From contig JAIXUH010000002.1 in assembly GCA_027484145.1 (NCBI GenBank), positions 868,001-932,000 on the forward strand: a stretch of 64,000 nucleotides of DNA. The letters are read 5' to 3'. The stretch is from Rhodobacter sp. GTDB lineage: Bacteria > Pseudomonadota > Alphaproteobacteria > Rhodobacterales > Rhodobacteraceae. Both the position numbers and the translations under genes were made by a program. Below are positions 34,138-43,624 of the stretch, piece after piece (within the stretch, counting starts at the first letter, position 1; each line of letters starts with the position of its first letter). The notes under the pieces were generated by a model that saw nothing but the letters and a program-made list of their open reading frames with translations, made no database searches and had not been told where the DNA came from.

Positions 34138-34674
34138 CTAGGGCAGCACCTCCAGGTGGTGCAACTGCCAGATCGAGCGGGAATAGATCACCTCGGTCTG
34201 ATACGCGGTCGAGGCATCATAGGGATAGACCAGCCAGATCGGCCCCTTGTCGCGCGGCGACAGGTCCACGCCGTTCACGCGAAAAGCCAGAATGGGGCCA
34301 CCGGGCACCGCATCGGTTGCGGGAATGTCCACGGCATAGTCATTCAGCGCCGTCGCCCGCAACGTGTGGCCATCGGCCTTCAGCGCATTGACCAGCGTGG
34401 CCACGGGCACGCCCTCAAATTCTTGCGGGCCATCGGTCCAGATCGTCTTGGTGGTGATCGTGACAGTGCCAAGTCCTTGCAGCAACCCAATGTCAAACAA
34501 GGCCTGCCCATCGGCATTGGTTAGGCCGATGGCGCCTGTCACCGTCAAAAGCACCTCGCCTGTCGGGGGGGCCAGCGTTTCCACCGGTGGGGTCGTCTGG
34601 GCATTTAGCGCAAGGGTTGACGCCAACAGCGCACAAACCGCCAGAGCGGGCGAAAAACAATCAAGCTTCACCAT
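34138..34674 (-). CDS. Exported molybdopterin-oxidoreductase-domain-like protein
   Basis: A 178-residue protein with a signal peptide (MVKLDCFSPALAVCALLASTLALNAQ), then a compact fold with LLTVTGAIGLTNADG, TIWTDGPQEFEGVPVATLVNALKADG, AVDIPATDA and GPIWLVYPYD. This pattern is seen in small proteins assigned to the oxidoreductase molybdopterin-binding superfamily. The cofactor-binding cysteine of sulfite oxidases is not evident, so it probably does not hold the cofactor and may be a sensor or binding protein. No partner gene is adjacent. Confidence 0.7.
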   Translation of the reverse strand: MVKLDCFSPALAVCALLASTLALNAQTTPPVETLAPPTGEVLLTVTGAIGLTNADGQALFDIGLLQGLGTVTITTKTIWTDGPQEFEGVPVATLVNALKADGHTLRATALNDYAVDIPATDAVPGGPILAFRVNGVDLSPRDKGPIWLVYPYDASTAYQTEVIYSRSIWQLHHLEVLP

Positions 34675-34802
34675 AGCAACTCCCACATCCACAGCTTGTG
34701 CTTACATGAAGGTGACGCGCCCTGCTTCTATTCTTTCGAATAGGACAGAGGCGCAGGTGCGGCGGTGCGACCCGCGATACGACCCGCACGGCGATGTTCG
34801 CC

Positions 34803-34834
34803 CAACCTTTCGGCGGAAATCATCCGAAAGGTTG
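34803..34834. other. Perfect 11-base inverted repeat in an otherwise empty gap
   Basis: CAACCTTTCGG (34803-34813) and CCGAAAGGTTG (34824-34834) flank ten bases. The gap 34675-34934 contains no supportable gene. The element could be an operator for the upstream side of the reverse-strand gene ending at 34138, or an RNA hairpin after tRNA-Pro. Confidence 0.5.
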
Positions 34835-34934
34835 CATCGAAACGCCCCGCACAACCCAAGGCGCAGTGCGCCCAAGCCGCAGCAGCGGCCCAAAGCACGG
34901 GCCATGGCGATGCGGATGTTCAAAAAGGGAAAAG

Positions 34935-35011
34935 TGGTCGGGGCGGAGGGATTCGAACTCTCGACCTACGGTACCCAAAACCGTCGCGCTACCAGGCTGC
35001 GCTACGCCCCG
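34935..35011 (-). tRNA. tRNA-Pro (TGG)
   Basis: Read on the reverse strand, acceptor CGGGGCG pairs with CGCCCCG, the D arm contains AGCCTGGTAGCGC, the anticodon loop between ACGGT and ACCGT is TTTGGGT giving TGG, and the T loop is GAGTTCGAATCCC. The discriminator is A and CCA is encoded. Length 77 bases. Confidence 0.95.
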
Positions 35012-35052
35012 ACTGGCGGCTTCCTATCCAAAGGCGGCGGGCTTGAAAAGGC

Positions 35053-35523
35053 CTATTCGGCACCGCAGGGCCAAACACCGTCTTCGATTGCCGGATGGCG
35101 CATTTCCGCCCCCGGCCCGATGCCCATGCGTTTGGCCAGACCGCCGTTGATTTCAAGCACAAAGCGCACGCCCGGCCCGCCATCAATGGTTGTGGTGTCC
35201 TGCGGAATGGCATTGGAATGCACCTGCGTCACCCGCCCCTGTTCATCGGCAAAGATCATGTCCAGCGGGATCAGCGTGTTCTTCATCCAGAATGTCGCAC
35301 GGCGCGGAGTCTCATAGACGAACAGCATCCCCGACGATCGCGGCATTGCCTCGACGAACATCAGACCCTTTGCCCGCTCGGCATCTGTATCGGCCACCTC
35401 GACCGCGAATTGCGCCTTGCCGCCAGACCAGCGCAGTTCGACCTGGGCCTCGCTGCAGGCGGCTTGCGCGGCACCCGCCGCCAAACACGCCATCGCAAGG
35501 ATCAGGCCGGCCGCCGCTGTCAT
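35053..35523 (-). CDS. DUF192 exported protein
   Basis: A 156-residue protein with a signal peptide (MTAAAGLILAMACLAAGAAQA) and a DUF192 domain: FAVEVADTDAERAKGLMFVE, MLFVYETPRRATFWMKNTLIPLDMIFADE and VLEINGGLAKRMGIGPGAEM. The function of this beta-barrel family is not established. Its start overlaps the cold-shock gene stop by four bases, so the two are translated together, a pairing that recurs in the Rhodobacteraceae to my knowledge. Confidence 0.88.
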   Translation of the reverse strand: MTAAAGLILAMACLAAGAAQAACSEAQVELRWSGGKAQFAVEVADTDAERAKGLMFVEAMPRSSGMLFVYETPRRATFWMKNTLIPLDMIFADEQGRVTQVHSNAIPQDTTTIDGGPGVRFVLEINGGLAKRMGIGPGAEMRHPAIEDGVWPCGAE

Positions 35524-36053
35524 GCCGTGCCGCGTGCCGCGGCCTCCCATGAGACAACCTGCACCGCCATACGGCCCCGCTTGCCTTCCATGATGCGCAG
35601 GCCCACGGCCTCGCCGGCCTGAAGGTCGGCAAAGCCCGACATCCGCAGCACCTCGATGTGAATGAACACATCTTCCGGCCGCCCGAACACATTGGCAAAG
35701 CCAAAGCCCTTGGATTTGTCGAACCACTTCACGCGCGCCGGTTCGATCACCAGTTCGGCAATCTCGTCCGACGACATCTGGTTGGCATCATCACTCAGCG
35801 TGATGGTCATCAACGCCGGCGCCTGCACGGAAATCACCTCGACCGCCTGCACCCCGCGCTGCGTCTGCTGCACACGCACCGAAATGGTGGCCCCATCCGC
35901 GACCGAGTTCTGGCCATAGTTCCGCAGCACATTGGCATGCAGCAGAATATCCGACTCAGCCTCATCCGATACGATGAAACCGAACCCTTTGGCCGGGTCA
36001 AACCACTTCACGCGGCCATGCACAGTGCGCATGACCTGATCTTCGTCTGTCAT
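35520..36053 (-). CDS. Double cold-shock-domain protein
   Basis: A 177-residue protein with two cold-shock domains in tandem. Domain 1 (about 8-75) has GRVKWFDPAKGFGFIVSDEAESDILLH; domain 2 (about 105-170) has ARVKWFDKSKGFGFANVFGRPEDVFIH. Both keep the RNP1 (KGFGF) and RNP2 aromatic positions, so both should bind single-stranded nucleic acid. A low-complexity acidic linker joins them. Length is well above the 65-70 residues of single-domain CspA. ATG 36053 (MTDEDQV) is preferred. It leads a two-gene operon with DUF192. Confidence 0.9.
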   Translation of the reverse strand: MTDEDQVMRTVHGRVKWFDPAKGFGFIVSDEAESDILLHANVLRNYGQNSVADGATISVRVQQTQRGVQAVEVISVQAPALMTITLSDDANQMSSDEIAELVIEPARVKWFDKSKGFGFANVFGRPEDVFIHIEVLRMSGFADLQAGEAVGLRIMEGKRGRMAVQVVSWEAAARGTA

Positions 36054-36190
36054 TGAGAGTCTTTCCCCAGAATTGACCCCGCCTTCAACCAATCGCGCGA
36101 ATTGGTGGCCTGATACAAGAGCAAATTCTTGACGTACCGCATCTTATTCCATTCACGAAGCGTGAGATACACGCAGAATTGCGTGCCCTT

Positions 36191-36793
36191 TCACGGGTTC
36201 AACCTTTGGACCGTCCATCCCTCCGAAACCTGTCCCCGCGTCCAGCGAAACCGGTCATGCAACCGGAACGCGCCGTCGGCCCAGAACTCTATTTCAATGG
36301 GTTGTATTCGGATCCCACCCCAAAACGCAGGTCTGGGCGGGTTGGTTCCCTTGGTCAGGGTAAATTTTGCAACCTCCGCCATCAAGGCTTCGCGACTGCT
36401 CAGCGGTTGCGACTGCTGGCTGGCCCAGGCACCCAGTCGGCTCTTCAGGCTGCGGCTGGCGTAGTATTCGTCCGCCTTCGGCCCTTCCTCCCGGCTGGTC
36501 AGGCCCCGCACCCGGATTTGCCGCCGCAAAGACTTCCAGTGCATCACAAAGGCCGCCTTGCCCGCAGCCTCGATCTCTTGCGCCTTTTTCGACTGATAGT
36601 TGGTGTAGAACACAAAGGCATCGTCCTCGATCTCTTTCAAAAGCACCATCCGGGCATTCGGCATGCCCGATGCGTCCACTGTCGACAGGGCTATGGCGTT
36701 GGGATCATTCACTTCGGCCGCCTCCGCCTCTCCCAACCATGCCCGCGCAATAGCAAACGGGTCATCGCCCGCGAATATTCCACCACGATCCAT
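36191..36793 (-). CDS. pdxH: Pyridoxamine 5'-phosphate oxidase
   Basis: A 200-residue FMN enzyme. [43 protein letters not shown] holds the FMN-binding strands, RQIRVRG and [23 protein letters not shown] form the PLP pocket, and the C-terminus is [31 protein letters not shown]. It oxidises PNP or PMP to pyridoxal phosphate. AAGGAAGAAC precedes ATG 36793. It diverges from fabI across about 100 bases. Confidence 0.95.
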   Translation of the reverse strand: MDRGGIFAGDDPFAIARAWLGEAEAAEVNDPNAIALSTVDASGMPNARMVLLKEIEDDAFVFYTNYQSKKAQEIEAAGKAAFVMHWKSLRRQIRVRGLTSREEGPKADEYYASRSLKSRLGAWASQQSQPLSSREALMAEVAKFTLTKGTNPPRPAFWGGIRIQPIEIEFWADGAFRLHDRFRWTRGQVSEGWTVQRLNP

Positions 36794-36895
36794 GAGAGTT
36801 CTTCCTTTCCCGGCACAAAACCCCTGCCCTTGAACGGCAAAGGGCTTTCGCCTACACGTCTTTGTCAAAGCACAAAAGTGGATGAGGGACAGGGA

Positions 36896-37732
36896 ATGTC
36901 AACCAACGCAGCGGCCGGCGGCCTGATGGCCGGCAAGCGCGGCCTGATCATGGGCCTTGCCAACGACAAATCCATTGCCTGGGGTATCGCCAAGACCCTT
37001 GCCGACCATGGCGCTTCGCTCGCGTTCTCCTATCAGGGCGAGGCCCTGAAGAAACGCGTCGAACCTTTGGCCGCGTCGCTTGGCACGCCCATGCTGTTCG
37101 AATGCGACGTGGCCAGCGAACCATCGATGGATGCGCTGTTCGCCTGGCTGCAGGCCGAATGGGGCACGATCGATTTCGTCGTCCACGCCATCGGCTTTTC
37201 CGACAAGAACGAGTTGCGCGGCCGCTATGTCGATACCAGCCGGGCCAACTTCCTGATGTCGATGGATATTTCGGTCTACAGCTTCACCGCCATCTGCCAG
37301 CGGGCAGCCGCCCTGATGCCAAATGGCGGCAGCCTCCTGACGCTCACTTATTATGGCGCCGAAAAGGTCATGCCGCATTACAATGTGATGGGCCTGTGCA
37401 AGGCAGCGCTTGAGGCGTCGGTCAAGTATATCGCCGAGGATCTGGGCAAGGACGGCATCCGCGTCAATGCCATCAGCGCAGGGCCCATCAAGACCCTTGC
37501 CGCCAGCGGCATCGGTGATTTCCGCTACATCATGAAGTGGAACGAGTTGAACAGCCCCCTGCGCCGCAACGTGACGCAAGAAGAGGTGGGCAAGGCCGCG
37601 CTCTATCTGCTCTCTGATCTCGGCTCGGGCACCACCGGCGAAAACCTGCACGTCGATGCTGGCTATCATGTCGTGGGCATGAAGGCCGTCGATGCCCCCG
37701 ACATCGACGCCACCCGGAAGGACAGTCAATGA
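36896..37732 (+). CDS. fabI: Enoyl-[acyl-carrier-protein] reductase, NADH
   Basis: A 278-residue short-chain dehydrogenase of the FabI type. [20 protein letters not shown] binds [14 protein letters not shown] is the core strand, and the catalytic pair is in [11 protein letters not shown], that is Tyr-X6-Lys as in FabI rather than Tyr-X3-Lys. It reduces enoyl-ACP in the last step of each fatty acid elongation cycle. The start ATG 36896 (MSTNAAAGG) follows GAGGGACAGGG. Its stop overlaps the LysE gene start by four bases. Confidence 0.95.
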   Translation: MSTNAAAGGLMAGKRGLIMGLANDKSIAWGIAKTLADHGASLAFSYQGEALKKRVEPLAASLGTPMLFECDVASEPSMDALFAWLQAEWGTIDFVVHAIGFSDKNELRGRYVDTSRANFLMSMDISVYSFTAICQRAAALMPNGGSLLTLTYYGAEKVMPHYNVMGLCKAALEASVKYIAEDLGKDGIRVNAISAGPIKTLAASGIGDFRYIMKWNELNSPLRRNVTQEEVGKAALYLLSDLGSGTTGENLHVDAGYHVVGMKAVDAPDIDATRKDSQ

Positions 37733-38343
37733 CCCTTGCCGCCTTTCTGGCCGTGGCCTTCCTGCATCTGATGGCCGCGATCAGCCCCGGCCCTGCCGTC
37801 CTGATGGCCGCGCGCACCGGCGTGACCGAAGGGTTGCGCACCGGCTTCTTCCTCGCGGCGGGCATTGGCATCGGTGGCGTGATCTGGGCCGCTGCCGCGC
37901 TCTTTGGCCTCCAGCTGGTGTTTCAGGCAGCGCCCTCGCTCCTCTGGGCGCTCAAGATCGGTGGCGCCGCCTACCTGATCTGGATGGCCTGGGGCATGTG
38001 GCGCGACGCCGATCGCCCGCTTGACACCACAACTGCGCAAAGCACACCGCGCAGCGCAGGCTCGGCCTTCCGCCTTGGCCTCTTCACGAACCTCGCCAAC
38101 CCGAAACCGGCGGTCCTGTTCAGCGCCATCTTCATCGGCACCGTGCCGCCGGGCACCGCGCTGTGGGTCTACGCCGCCCTATTGCTGGTGGTATTCCTGA
38201 ACGAAACCATCTGGAACACCTTGGTCGCGCGCATCTTTTCCCTGGACCGCACCCGCGCCGCCTATATCAGCCTGAAATCCATCATCGACCGCACGTTCGG
38301 CGGGCTCCTGGCCCTGCTCGGGGTCAAGATCGCCGCCACCTGA
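37729..38343 (+). CDS. LysE/RhtB-family amino-acid exporter
   Basis: A 204-residue membrane protein with about six helices and the LysE family N-terminus [60 protein letters not shown] is the second repeat's conserved loop. Exporters of this family remove threonine, homoserine, leucine or lysine; the substrate cannot be read here. It is coupled to fabI by an ATGA overlap and followed 11 bases later by the phosphoribosyltransferase gene. Confidence 0.9.
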   Translation: MTLAAFLAVAFLHLMAAISPGPAVLMAARTGVTEGLRTGFFLAAGIGIGGVIWAAAALFGLQLVFQAAPSLLWALKIGGAAYLIWMAWGMWRDADRPLDTTTAQSTPRSAGSAFRLGLFTNLANPKPAVLFSAIFIGTVPPGTALWVYAALLLVVFLNETIWNTLVARIFSLDRTRAAYISLKSIIDRTFGGLLALLGVKIAAT

Positions 38344-38354
38344 GGAGACGCACC

Positions 38355-38861
38355 ATGAACGCCGAACGCCTGCCACATGAAAAGGGCTTCCACGTCAGCT
38401 GGGACCAGATCCACCGCGATTCCCGGGCACTCGCTTGGCGGCTGGATGGCAAGGGCCCCGACAATGGCGTCTGGAAAGCCGTGGTCGGTATCACCCGCGG
38501 CGGCCTTGTGCCCGCGATGATCGTCAGCCGCGAACTCGACATCCGTGTGGTCGATACCATCAGCGTGAAATCCTACAACCATCAGGCCCAGACCGAGGCC
38601 AAGGTAACCAAGGCCCCGCAACAAGACCTGATGGGCGATGGCACCGGCATTCTCATCGTCGACGATCTGGTCGACAGCGGCAAAACGCTGGAACTGGTCC
38701 GCCGCCTCTACCCCAAGGCGCATTTCGCCACCGTCTACGCCAAACCCTCGGGCCGCCCGCAGGTTGACACCTACATCACCGAAGTCAGCCAGGACACCTG
38801 GATCTTCTTTCCCTGGGACATGGCCCTGCAATACGTCCAGCCCTTCCGCGGCACCGATTGA
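38355..38861 (+). CDS. gpt: Xanthine-guanine phosphoribosyltransferase
   Basis: A 168-residue type I phosphoribosyltransferase. The PRPP-binding motif is [23 protein letters not shown], the early loop is [21 protein letters not shown], and [15 protein letters not shown] and a C-terminal PFRGTD match bacterial xanthine/guanine phosphoribosyltransferases. It salvages xanthine and guanine. GAGGAGACG precedes ATG 38355. A hairpin repeat follows it at 38881 and probably ends the fabI-lysE-gpt transcript. Confidence 0.9.
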   Translation: MNAERLPHEKGFHVSWDQIHRDSRALAWRLDGKGPDNGVWKAVVGITRGGLVPAMIVSRELDIRVVDTISVKSYNHQAQTEAKVTKAPQQDLMGDGTGILIVDDLVDSGKTLELVRRLYPKAHFATVYAKPSGRPQVDTYITEVSQDTWIFFPWDMALQYVQPFRGTD

Positions 38862-38880
38862 CCGCAGCCCGCTGCCAAAT

Positions 38881-38930
38881 TCCCCTTCCCCAAATATCCC
38901 ACGGGGGTCCGGGGGTGTGAAACCCCCGGC
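38881..38930. repeat. Rhodobacteraceae-type intergenic hairpin repeat, copy 2
   Basis: The leader TTCCCCTTCCCCAAATATCC is nearly identical to that of copy 1 at 31931, then a G tract and the hairpin CCGGGGG (38910-38916) and CCCCCGG (38924-38930). The element lies between gpt and the aminotransferase gene and fits a terminator role. Confidence 0.7.
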
Positions 38931-38953
38931 GCCTTCGGGATCGGAGCGCCCCG

Positions 38954-40132
38954 ATGACCCTTCTCGTGAACCCACGCATGGCCGCGACCGAAGCCCCCCC
39001 GGTGATGGAGGCGCGGCGCTGGTTGCAGGGCGCGGTGTTTCCCGCCGACCGTCCGCTGATCAACGTCAGCCAAGCGGCGCCGGTGGACCCGCCCCCCCTC
39101 GCCTTGCGTCAGGCCATAGCCGATGCAGCATTGACCGATGATGCCGCGCATCTTTACGGCCCCGTGCTGGGCCTGCCCGCCCTGCGCGCCGAAATTGCCA
39201 GCCAATGGTCAGCCAGCTATGGTGGTACCATCACCCCAGATCAGGTCGCCATCACCCAAGGCTGCAATCAGGCCTTCACCGCCGTGATGTCCACCCTCGC
39301 CGGTGCGGGGGATGAGGTGATGCTGCCAACCCCTTGGTATTTCAACCATAAAATGTGGCTCGACATGCAGGGTGTCACCACCTTGCCGCTGGAAACCGGG
39401 CCTGACCTTTTGCCCGATGCCGCCCGCGCTGCCAGCCTGATCACCGACCGCACCCGCGCCATCGTGCTGGTCTCGCCCAATAATCCGGGTGGCGTGGAAT
39501 ACCCTGCCGCCACTTTGGCCGCCTTCCGCGATCTGTGCCGCGACCGGGGCCTTGCGCTGATCGTCGATGAAACCTACCGCGATTTCGACAGCCGGACGGG
39601 GCGGCCACATGATCTGTTCACCGATGCGGATTGGTCGGATACGCTGATCCAGCTTTACAGCTTCTCCAAGGCCTACCGGCTGACCGGGCATCGCGTGGGG
39701 GCCATCGTGGCCAGCGCCGCCCGTTTGGCCGAGGTGGAGAAATTCCTCGACACCGTCGCCATTTGCCCCAGCCAGTTGGGCCAGATCGCGGCCCTTTGGG
39801 GCATGCGGAACCTGTCGCAATGGGTGGCCGGGGAACGTGACGAAATCCTGCGCCGGCGCGCTGCCATGACCAGTGGCTTTGCCGCGCTGACCGGGTGGAA
39901 GCTTCTGGGCTGCGGCGCCTATTTCGCCTATGTCGAACATCCCTTCGACATGGCCTCGGATCAGCTGTGCAAGCGTCTGGTGCATGAGGCTTCGCTTCTG
40001 ATGCTGCCCGGCACCATGTTCCAGCCCGAAGGCTCGGCCGCGGGCAAACGGCAGATCCGCATTGCCTTTGCCAATGTCGATGCGGCGGGTATCGCAGAAT
40101 TGTTCCGCCGCCTTGCTGCGTTCAAACCCTGA
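38954..40132 (+). CDS. Class I/II PLP-dependent aminotransferase
   Basis: A 392-residue fold-type I aminotransferase. VAITQGCNQAFTAVMSTLAGAGDEVMLPTPWYFNH binds the phosphate of PLP, SPNNPGG is the cofactor loop, and ALIVDETYRDFD gives the Asp and Tyr. The PLP lysine is in LYSFSKAYRLTGHRVGA and a late arginine is in KRQIRIAFANVD. This is the standard 2-oxoacid aminotransferase set; the amino acid substrate is not resolved. GGAGCG precedes ATG 38954. Confidence 0.87.
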   Translation: MTLLVNPRMAATEAPPVMEARRWLQGAVFPADRPLINVSQAAPVDPPPLALRQAIADAALTDDAAHLYGPVLGLPALRAEIASQWSASYGGTITPDQVAITQGCNQAFTAVMSTLAGAGDEVMLPTPWYFNHKMWLDMQGVTTLPLETGPDLLPDAARAASLITDRTRAIVLVSPNNPGGVEYPAATLAAFRDLCRDRGLALIVDETYRDFDSRTGRPHDLFTDADWSDTLIQLYSFSKAYRLTGHRVGAIVASAARLAEVEKFLDTVAICPSQLGQIAALWGMRNLSQWVAGERDEILRRRAAMTSGFAALTGWKLLGCGAYFAYVEHPFDMASDQLCKRLVHEASLLMLPGTMFQPEGSAAGKRQIRIAFANVDAAGIAELFRRLAAFKP

Positions 40133-40235
40133 GGGCAAGCCGCATCTTGCCCCCCCGGCCCTGACCGCATAGACAATCGCAATCAATCCGGCGCAACCCG
40201 ACCGGGCGCAACCTTTCTTCCAAAGGGCATCTGCC

Positions 40236-42104
40236 ATGGCCACCGACCCCGAGAATACCCCCCGCAAAAAGGGAAAGGGCAATCAGATCGTGGTCTGGAC
40301 CCTGATGGCGATGCTGGTCCTGGGTCTTGGCGGCTTTGGCGTCACCAACTTTGGCGGTGGCGTCACCTCGATCGGGCGCGTGGGCGAGCGTGATATTGAC
40401 GTGAACGATTACGCGCGCGCCATGCAGCAGGAACTCAGCGCCCTGTCGGCCCAGTTCGGCACCACGATCTCGTTCAGTCAGGCACAGGCCTTTGGCATTG
40501 ACCAGACCGTGCTGCAGCGCCTTGTTGCGCAGGCCGCTCTTGACAACGAAGCGGCCCGCACGGGCCTGTCGGTCGGGGATGAAACGGTGGCTGGCGAAAT
40601 CACCCGCACCCCGGCCTTTCAGGGCACGGCGGGCGGATTTGACCGCGACACCTATCGCTTTGCCCTCAATCAGGCCAACCTGACCGAAAGCACGTTCGAG
40701 ACGAACCTGCGCGCCGATATTGCGCGCCAGTTGCTGACAGGCGCCGTCGCAGGTGGCTTTGCGGCCCCGGCGGCCCTGACCGATACGCTTTACGCCTGGG
40801 TGGGCGAACGGCGTGGCTTTTCGCTCTTGCGCCTGTCGCAGGCCGATCTGACCGCACCGCTGCCCGAGCCTGCCGAAGCCGACCTCAAGGCCTTTTACGA
40901 GGCGAATATCCCAACCTTCACAGCCCCCGAAGCCAAGCGCATCACCTATGTCTCGCTCTTGCCCGAGGCGATTGCCACCGAGCAACCCGTCGATGACGCG
41001 GCGCTGAAGGCGATCTATGACCAGCGCATTGCCGAATACGTGTTGCCGGAAAAGCGTCTGGTCGAACGGCTGGTCTATCCTAGCACCGAAGAGGCCGCTG
41101 CCGCCAAGGCCCGGCTGGATGCGGGCGAAACCTTCGAAACGCTGGTCAAGGAACGCGGTCTGGACCTGACCGATATCGACCTTGGCGAAGCCGCCAAGGA
41201 AGATCTGGGCACGGCAGCCGAAGCTATCTTTGCCCTGACCGAACCGGGCGTGGTTGGCCCGATTGACAGCGAACTGGGGCCTGCGCTGTTCCGGATGAAC
41301 GCGATTCTGGCCGCGCAGGAAACCACCTTTGAACAGGCCAAGGCCGATCTTGCGGTGGAAATGCAGACCGATACCGCCCGTCGGCTGATTGCCGACAAGG
41401 TCGAGGCGATTGATGACCTGCTGGCAGGCGGTGCTACGCTGGAAGATCTGGCCAAGGAACAGGGCATGACCCTTGCCACCATGGATTATGTCAGCGGCGC
41501 CGCTGCGCCCGAAGGCATCGCCGCTTACACTGATTTCCGCACCGCTGCCGATGCCGTGGCCGTGGGTGATTTCCCCGAAGCGGTGTTGCTGGATGATGGC
41601 GGCGTGGTCGTCCTGCGGCTGGATGAGATCGTGCCCCCCGCGCCGATCCCGTTTGACACGGCGCGCGACGACGTGGCCACCGCATGGTCTGCCGACGCGC
41701 TGACCAAGGCCTTGTCGGCCCGCGCGGTCGAGGTGAAGGCCGCAGTCGAGGGCGGGCAGCCCCTTGGCGCCTTTGGCATCGTCGAACGCACCGCCGCCAT
41801 TGCCCGCGAAGGCTTTGTCGAAGGCGCGCCCCCCAGCCTGATGGAAGCCGTCTTTGCGATGGCACCGGGCGAGATGCGGGTGGTCGAAGGGCCGGGCTTT
41901 ACCGCGCTGGTACGTCTGGACGAAATCAGCCCGGCGGCAACGACAGGCGAAGAGGCCGACGCCCTGAAAGGCGCGATTGCCGCACAGGTGGAACAGGCGC
42001 TGTCGCAGGATGCGCTGACGCTGTTCACCAACGCCCTGACCGACGAGGCTGGCATTTTTCTGGACCAGCAGGCCATCTCGGCCGTCCAAGCCCAGTTCAA
42101 CTGA
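40236..42104 (+). CDS. PpiD-like periplasmic folding chaperone / peptidyl-prolyl isomerase
   Basis: A 622-residue membrane-anchored chaperone. One N-terminal helix (QIVVWTLMAMLVLGLGGFGV) after a basic start places the rest in the periplasm. The SurA_N-like helical part (about 45-200) is followed by a PPIC-like domain and a long C-terminal section. It resembles alphaproteobacterial PpiD, which helps folding of outer-membrane proteins at the SecYEG exit; isomerase activity is uncertain because parvulin active-site residues are weak. It is 11 bases from trpE, a pairing I recall as common in this family. Confidence 0.8.
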   Translation: MATDPENTPRKKGKGNQIVVWTLMAMLVLGLGGFGVTNFGGGVTSIGRVGERDIDVNDYARAMQQELSALSAQFGTTISFSQAQAFGIDQTVLQRLVAQAALDNEAARTGLSVGDETVAGEITRTPAFQGTAGGFDRDTYRFALNQANLTESTFETNLRADIARQLLTGAVAGGFAAPAALTDTLYAWVGERRGFSLLRLSQADLTAPLPEPAEADLKAFYEANIPTFTAPEAKRITYVSLLPEAIATEQPVDDAALKAIYDQRIAEYVLPEKRLVERLVYPSTEEAAAAKARLDAGETFETLVKERGLDLTDIDLGEAAKEDLGTAAEAIFALTEPGVVGPIDSELGPALFRMNAILAAQETTFEQAKADLAVEMQTDTARRLIADKVEAIDDLLAGGATLEDLAKEQGMTLATMDYVSGAAAPEGIAAYTDFRTAADAVAVGDFPEAVLLDDGGVVVLRLDEIVPPAPIPFDTARDDVATAWSADALTKALSARAVEVKAAVEGGQPLGAFGIVERTAAIAREGFVEGAPPSLMEAVFAMAPGEMRVVEGPGFTALVRLDEISPAATTGEEADALKGAIAAQVEQALSQDALTLFTNALTDEAGIFLDQQAISAVQAQFN

Positions 42105-42115
42105 AAGCCTGACGC

Positions 42116-43624
42116 ATGACCCTTTCCCCCACGTTTGAAGAGTTCGAGCGGAATTGGTCGGCGGGAAAGAACCAGTTGATCTGGACGCGCCTTGCCGCCG
42201 ACCTTGATACGCCTGTCAGCCTGATGCTGAAACTGGGCGAGGCGCGCACCGATACCTTCATGCTGGAATCGGTCACGGGGGGCGAGGTGCGGGGCCGATA
42301 CTCCATCGTCGGCATGAAGCCCGACCTGATCTGGCGCTGCAACGGCACGCAGTCCGAAATCAACCGAGAGGCCCGCTTTGACGCGCAGGCCTTTCACCCG
42401 CTTGAGGGCCACCCGCTTGCCACCCTGCGCACCCTGATTGCGGAATGCGCCATCGAGATGCCAGATGGCCTGCCCCCCGTATCATCCGGCCTGTTCGGCT
42501 ATCTCGGCTATGACATGATCCGGCTGGTCGAAACCCTGCCGAACGTGAACCCCGATCCTATCGGCCTGCCCGATGCGGTGCTGATGCGCCCCTCGGTCGT
42601 GGCGGTGCTGGATGGGGTCAAGGGCGATGTCACGCTGGTCTCGCCCGCATGGCATGCCACGGGCCAGTCGGCCCGCGCCGCCTATGCCCAGGCGGCCGAG
42701 CGGGTTATGGATGCGCTGCGCGATCTGGACCGCGCGCCCCCCGCCCCCCGCGATCTGGGCGAAGCGACGCCGGTGGGCGAGGCGCGCTCGAACTTTACCC
42801 ATGACGGCTATAAGCAGGCCGTCGAGCGGGCCAAGGATTACATCCGCGCGGGCGATATCTTTCAGGTCGTGCCCAGCCAACGCTGGGCGCAGCGGTTTGA
42901 ACTGCCGCCCTTCGCCCTCTATCGCAGCCTGCGGCGCACCAACCCGTCGCCCTTCATGTTCTTCTTCAACTTCGGCGGCTTTCAGGTGATCGGGGCCAGC
43001 CCCGAGATTCTGGTCCGCCTGCGCGATGGCGAGGTGACCATCCGCCCCATCGCCGGCACCCGCAAGCGCGGCGCCACCCCAGAAGAGGACAAGGCGCTGG
43101 AACTGGACCTGCTGTCTGACCAGAAAGAGCTTGCCGAACACCTGATGTTGCTGGATCTGGGGCGCAATGATGTGGGCCGCGTCGCCCGTGTGGGCACCGT
43201 AAAGCCCACCGAAAAGTTCATCATCGAACGCTATTCCCACGTCATGCACATCGTCTCGAACGTCATCGGGCAAATCGCACCGGGCGAAGATGCGCTGTCG
43301 GCCCTGCTGGCGGGCCTGCCCGCGGGCACTGTTTCCGGCGCGCCCAAGGTGCGGGCCATGGAAATCATTGACGAGCTGGAGCCGGAAAAGCGCGGCGTCT
43401 ATGGCGGCGGCGTGGGGTATTTCGCCGCAAACGGTGAAATGGATTTCTGCATCGCCCTGCGCACGGCGGTGCTGAAAGATGACCAACTTTACATTCAGGC
43501 GGGGGGTGGTGTCGTCTATGACAGCGACCCCGAGGCCGAATATCAGGAAACCGTCAACAAATCCCGTGCCTTGCGCCGCGCTGCCGAAGATGCCGGGCTG
43601 TTTGCGCGGCGCGGCAACCGCTGA
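42116..43624 (+). CDS. trpE: Anthranilate synthase component I
   Basis: A 502-residue chorismate-utilising enzyme. The N-terminal part holds DLDTPVSLMLKLGEARTDTFMLESVTGGEVRGRYS (the tryptophan-binding LLES-like motif). The C-terminal catalytic part has RAKDYIRAGDIFQVVPSQRW, PEILVRLRDGEVTIRPIAGTRKRG, GRNDVGRVARVGTV and GTVSGAPKVRAMEIIDELE. With TrpG it makes anthranilate from chorismate and glutamine. trpG is not in the window. It follows ppiD closely and is probably cotranscribed with it. No leader peptide is visible. Confidence 0.95.
   Translation: MTLSPTFEEFERNWSAGKNQLIWTRLAADLDTPVSLMLKLGEARTDTFMLESVTGGEVRGRYSIVGMKPDLIWRCNGTQSEINREARFDAQAFHPLEGHPLATLRTLIAECAIEMPDGLPPVSSGLFGYLGYDMIRLVETLPNVNPDPIGLPDAVLMRPSVVAVLDGVKGDVTLVSPAWHATGQSARAAYAQAAERVMDALRDLDRAPPAPRDLGEATPVGEARSNFTHDGYKQAVERAKDYIRAGDIFQVVPSQRWAQRFELPPFALYRSLRRTNPSPFMFFFNFGGFQVIGASPEILVRLRDGEVTIRPIAGTRKRGATPEEDKALELDLLSDQKELAEHLMLLDLGRNDVGRVARVGTVKPTEKFIIERYSHVMHIVSNVIGQIAPGEDALSALLAGLPAGTVSGAPKVRAMEIIDELEPEKRGVYGGGVGYFAANGEMDFCIALRTAVLKDDQLYIQAGGGVVYDSDPEAEYQETVNKSRALRRAAEDAGLFARRGNR

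Noticed and set aside
36179-36895. N-terminal extension of FabI upstream of 36896
   Set aside because: The extra sequence is antisense to pdxH and has no family similarity; MSTNAAAGG matches the expected FabI beginning.
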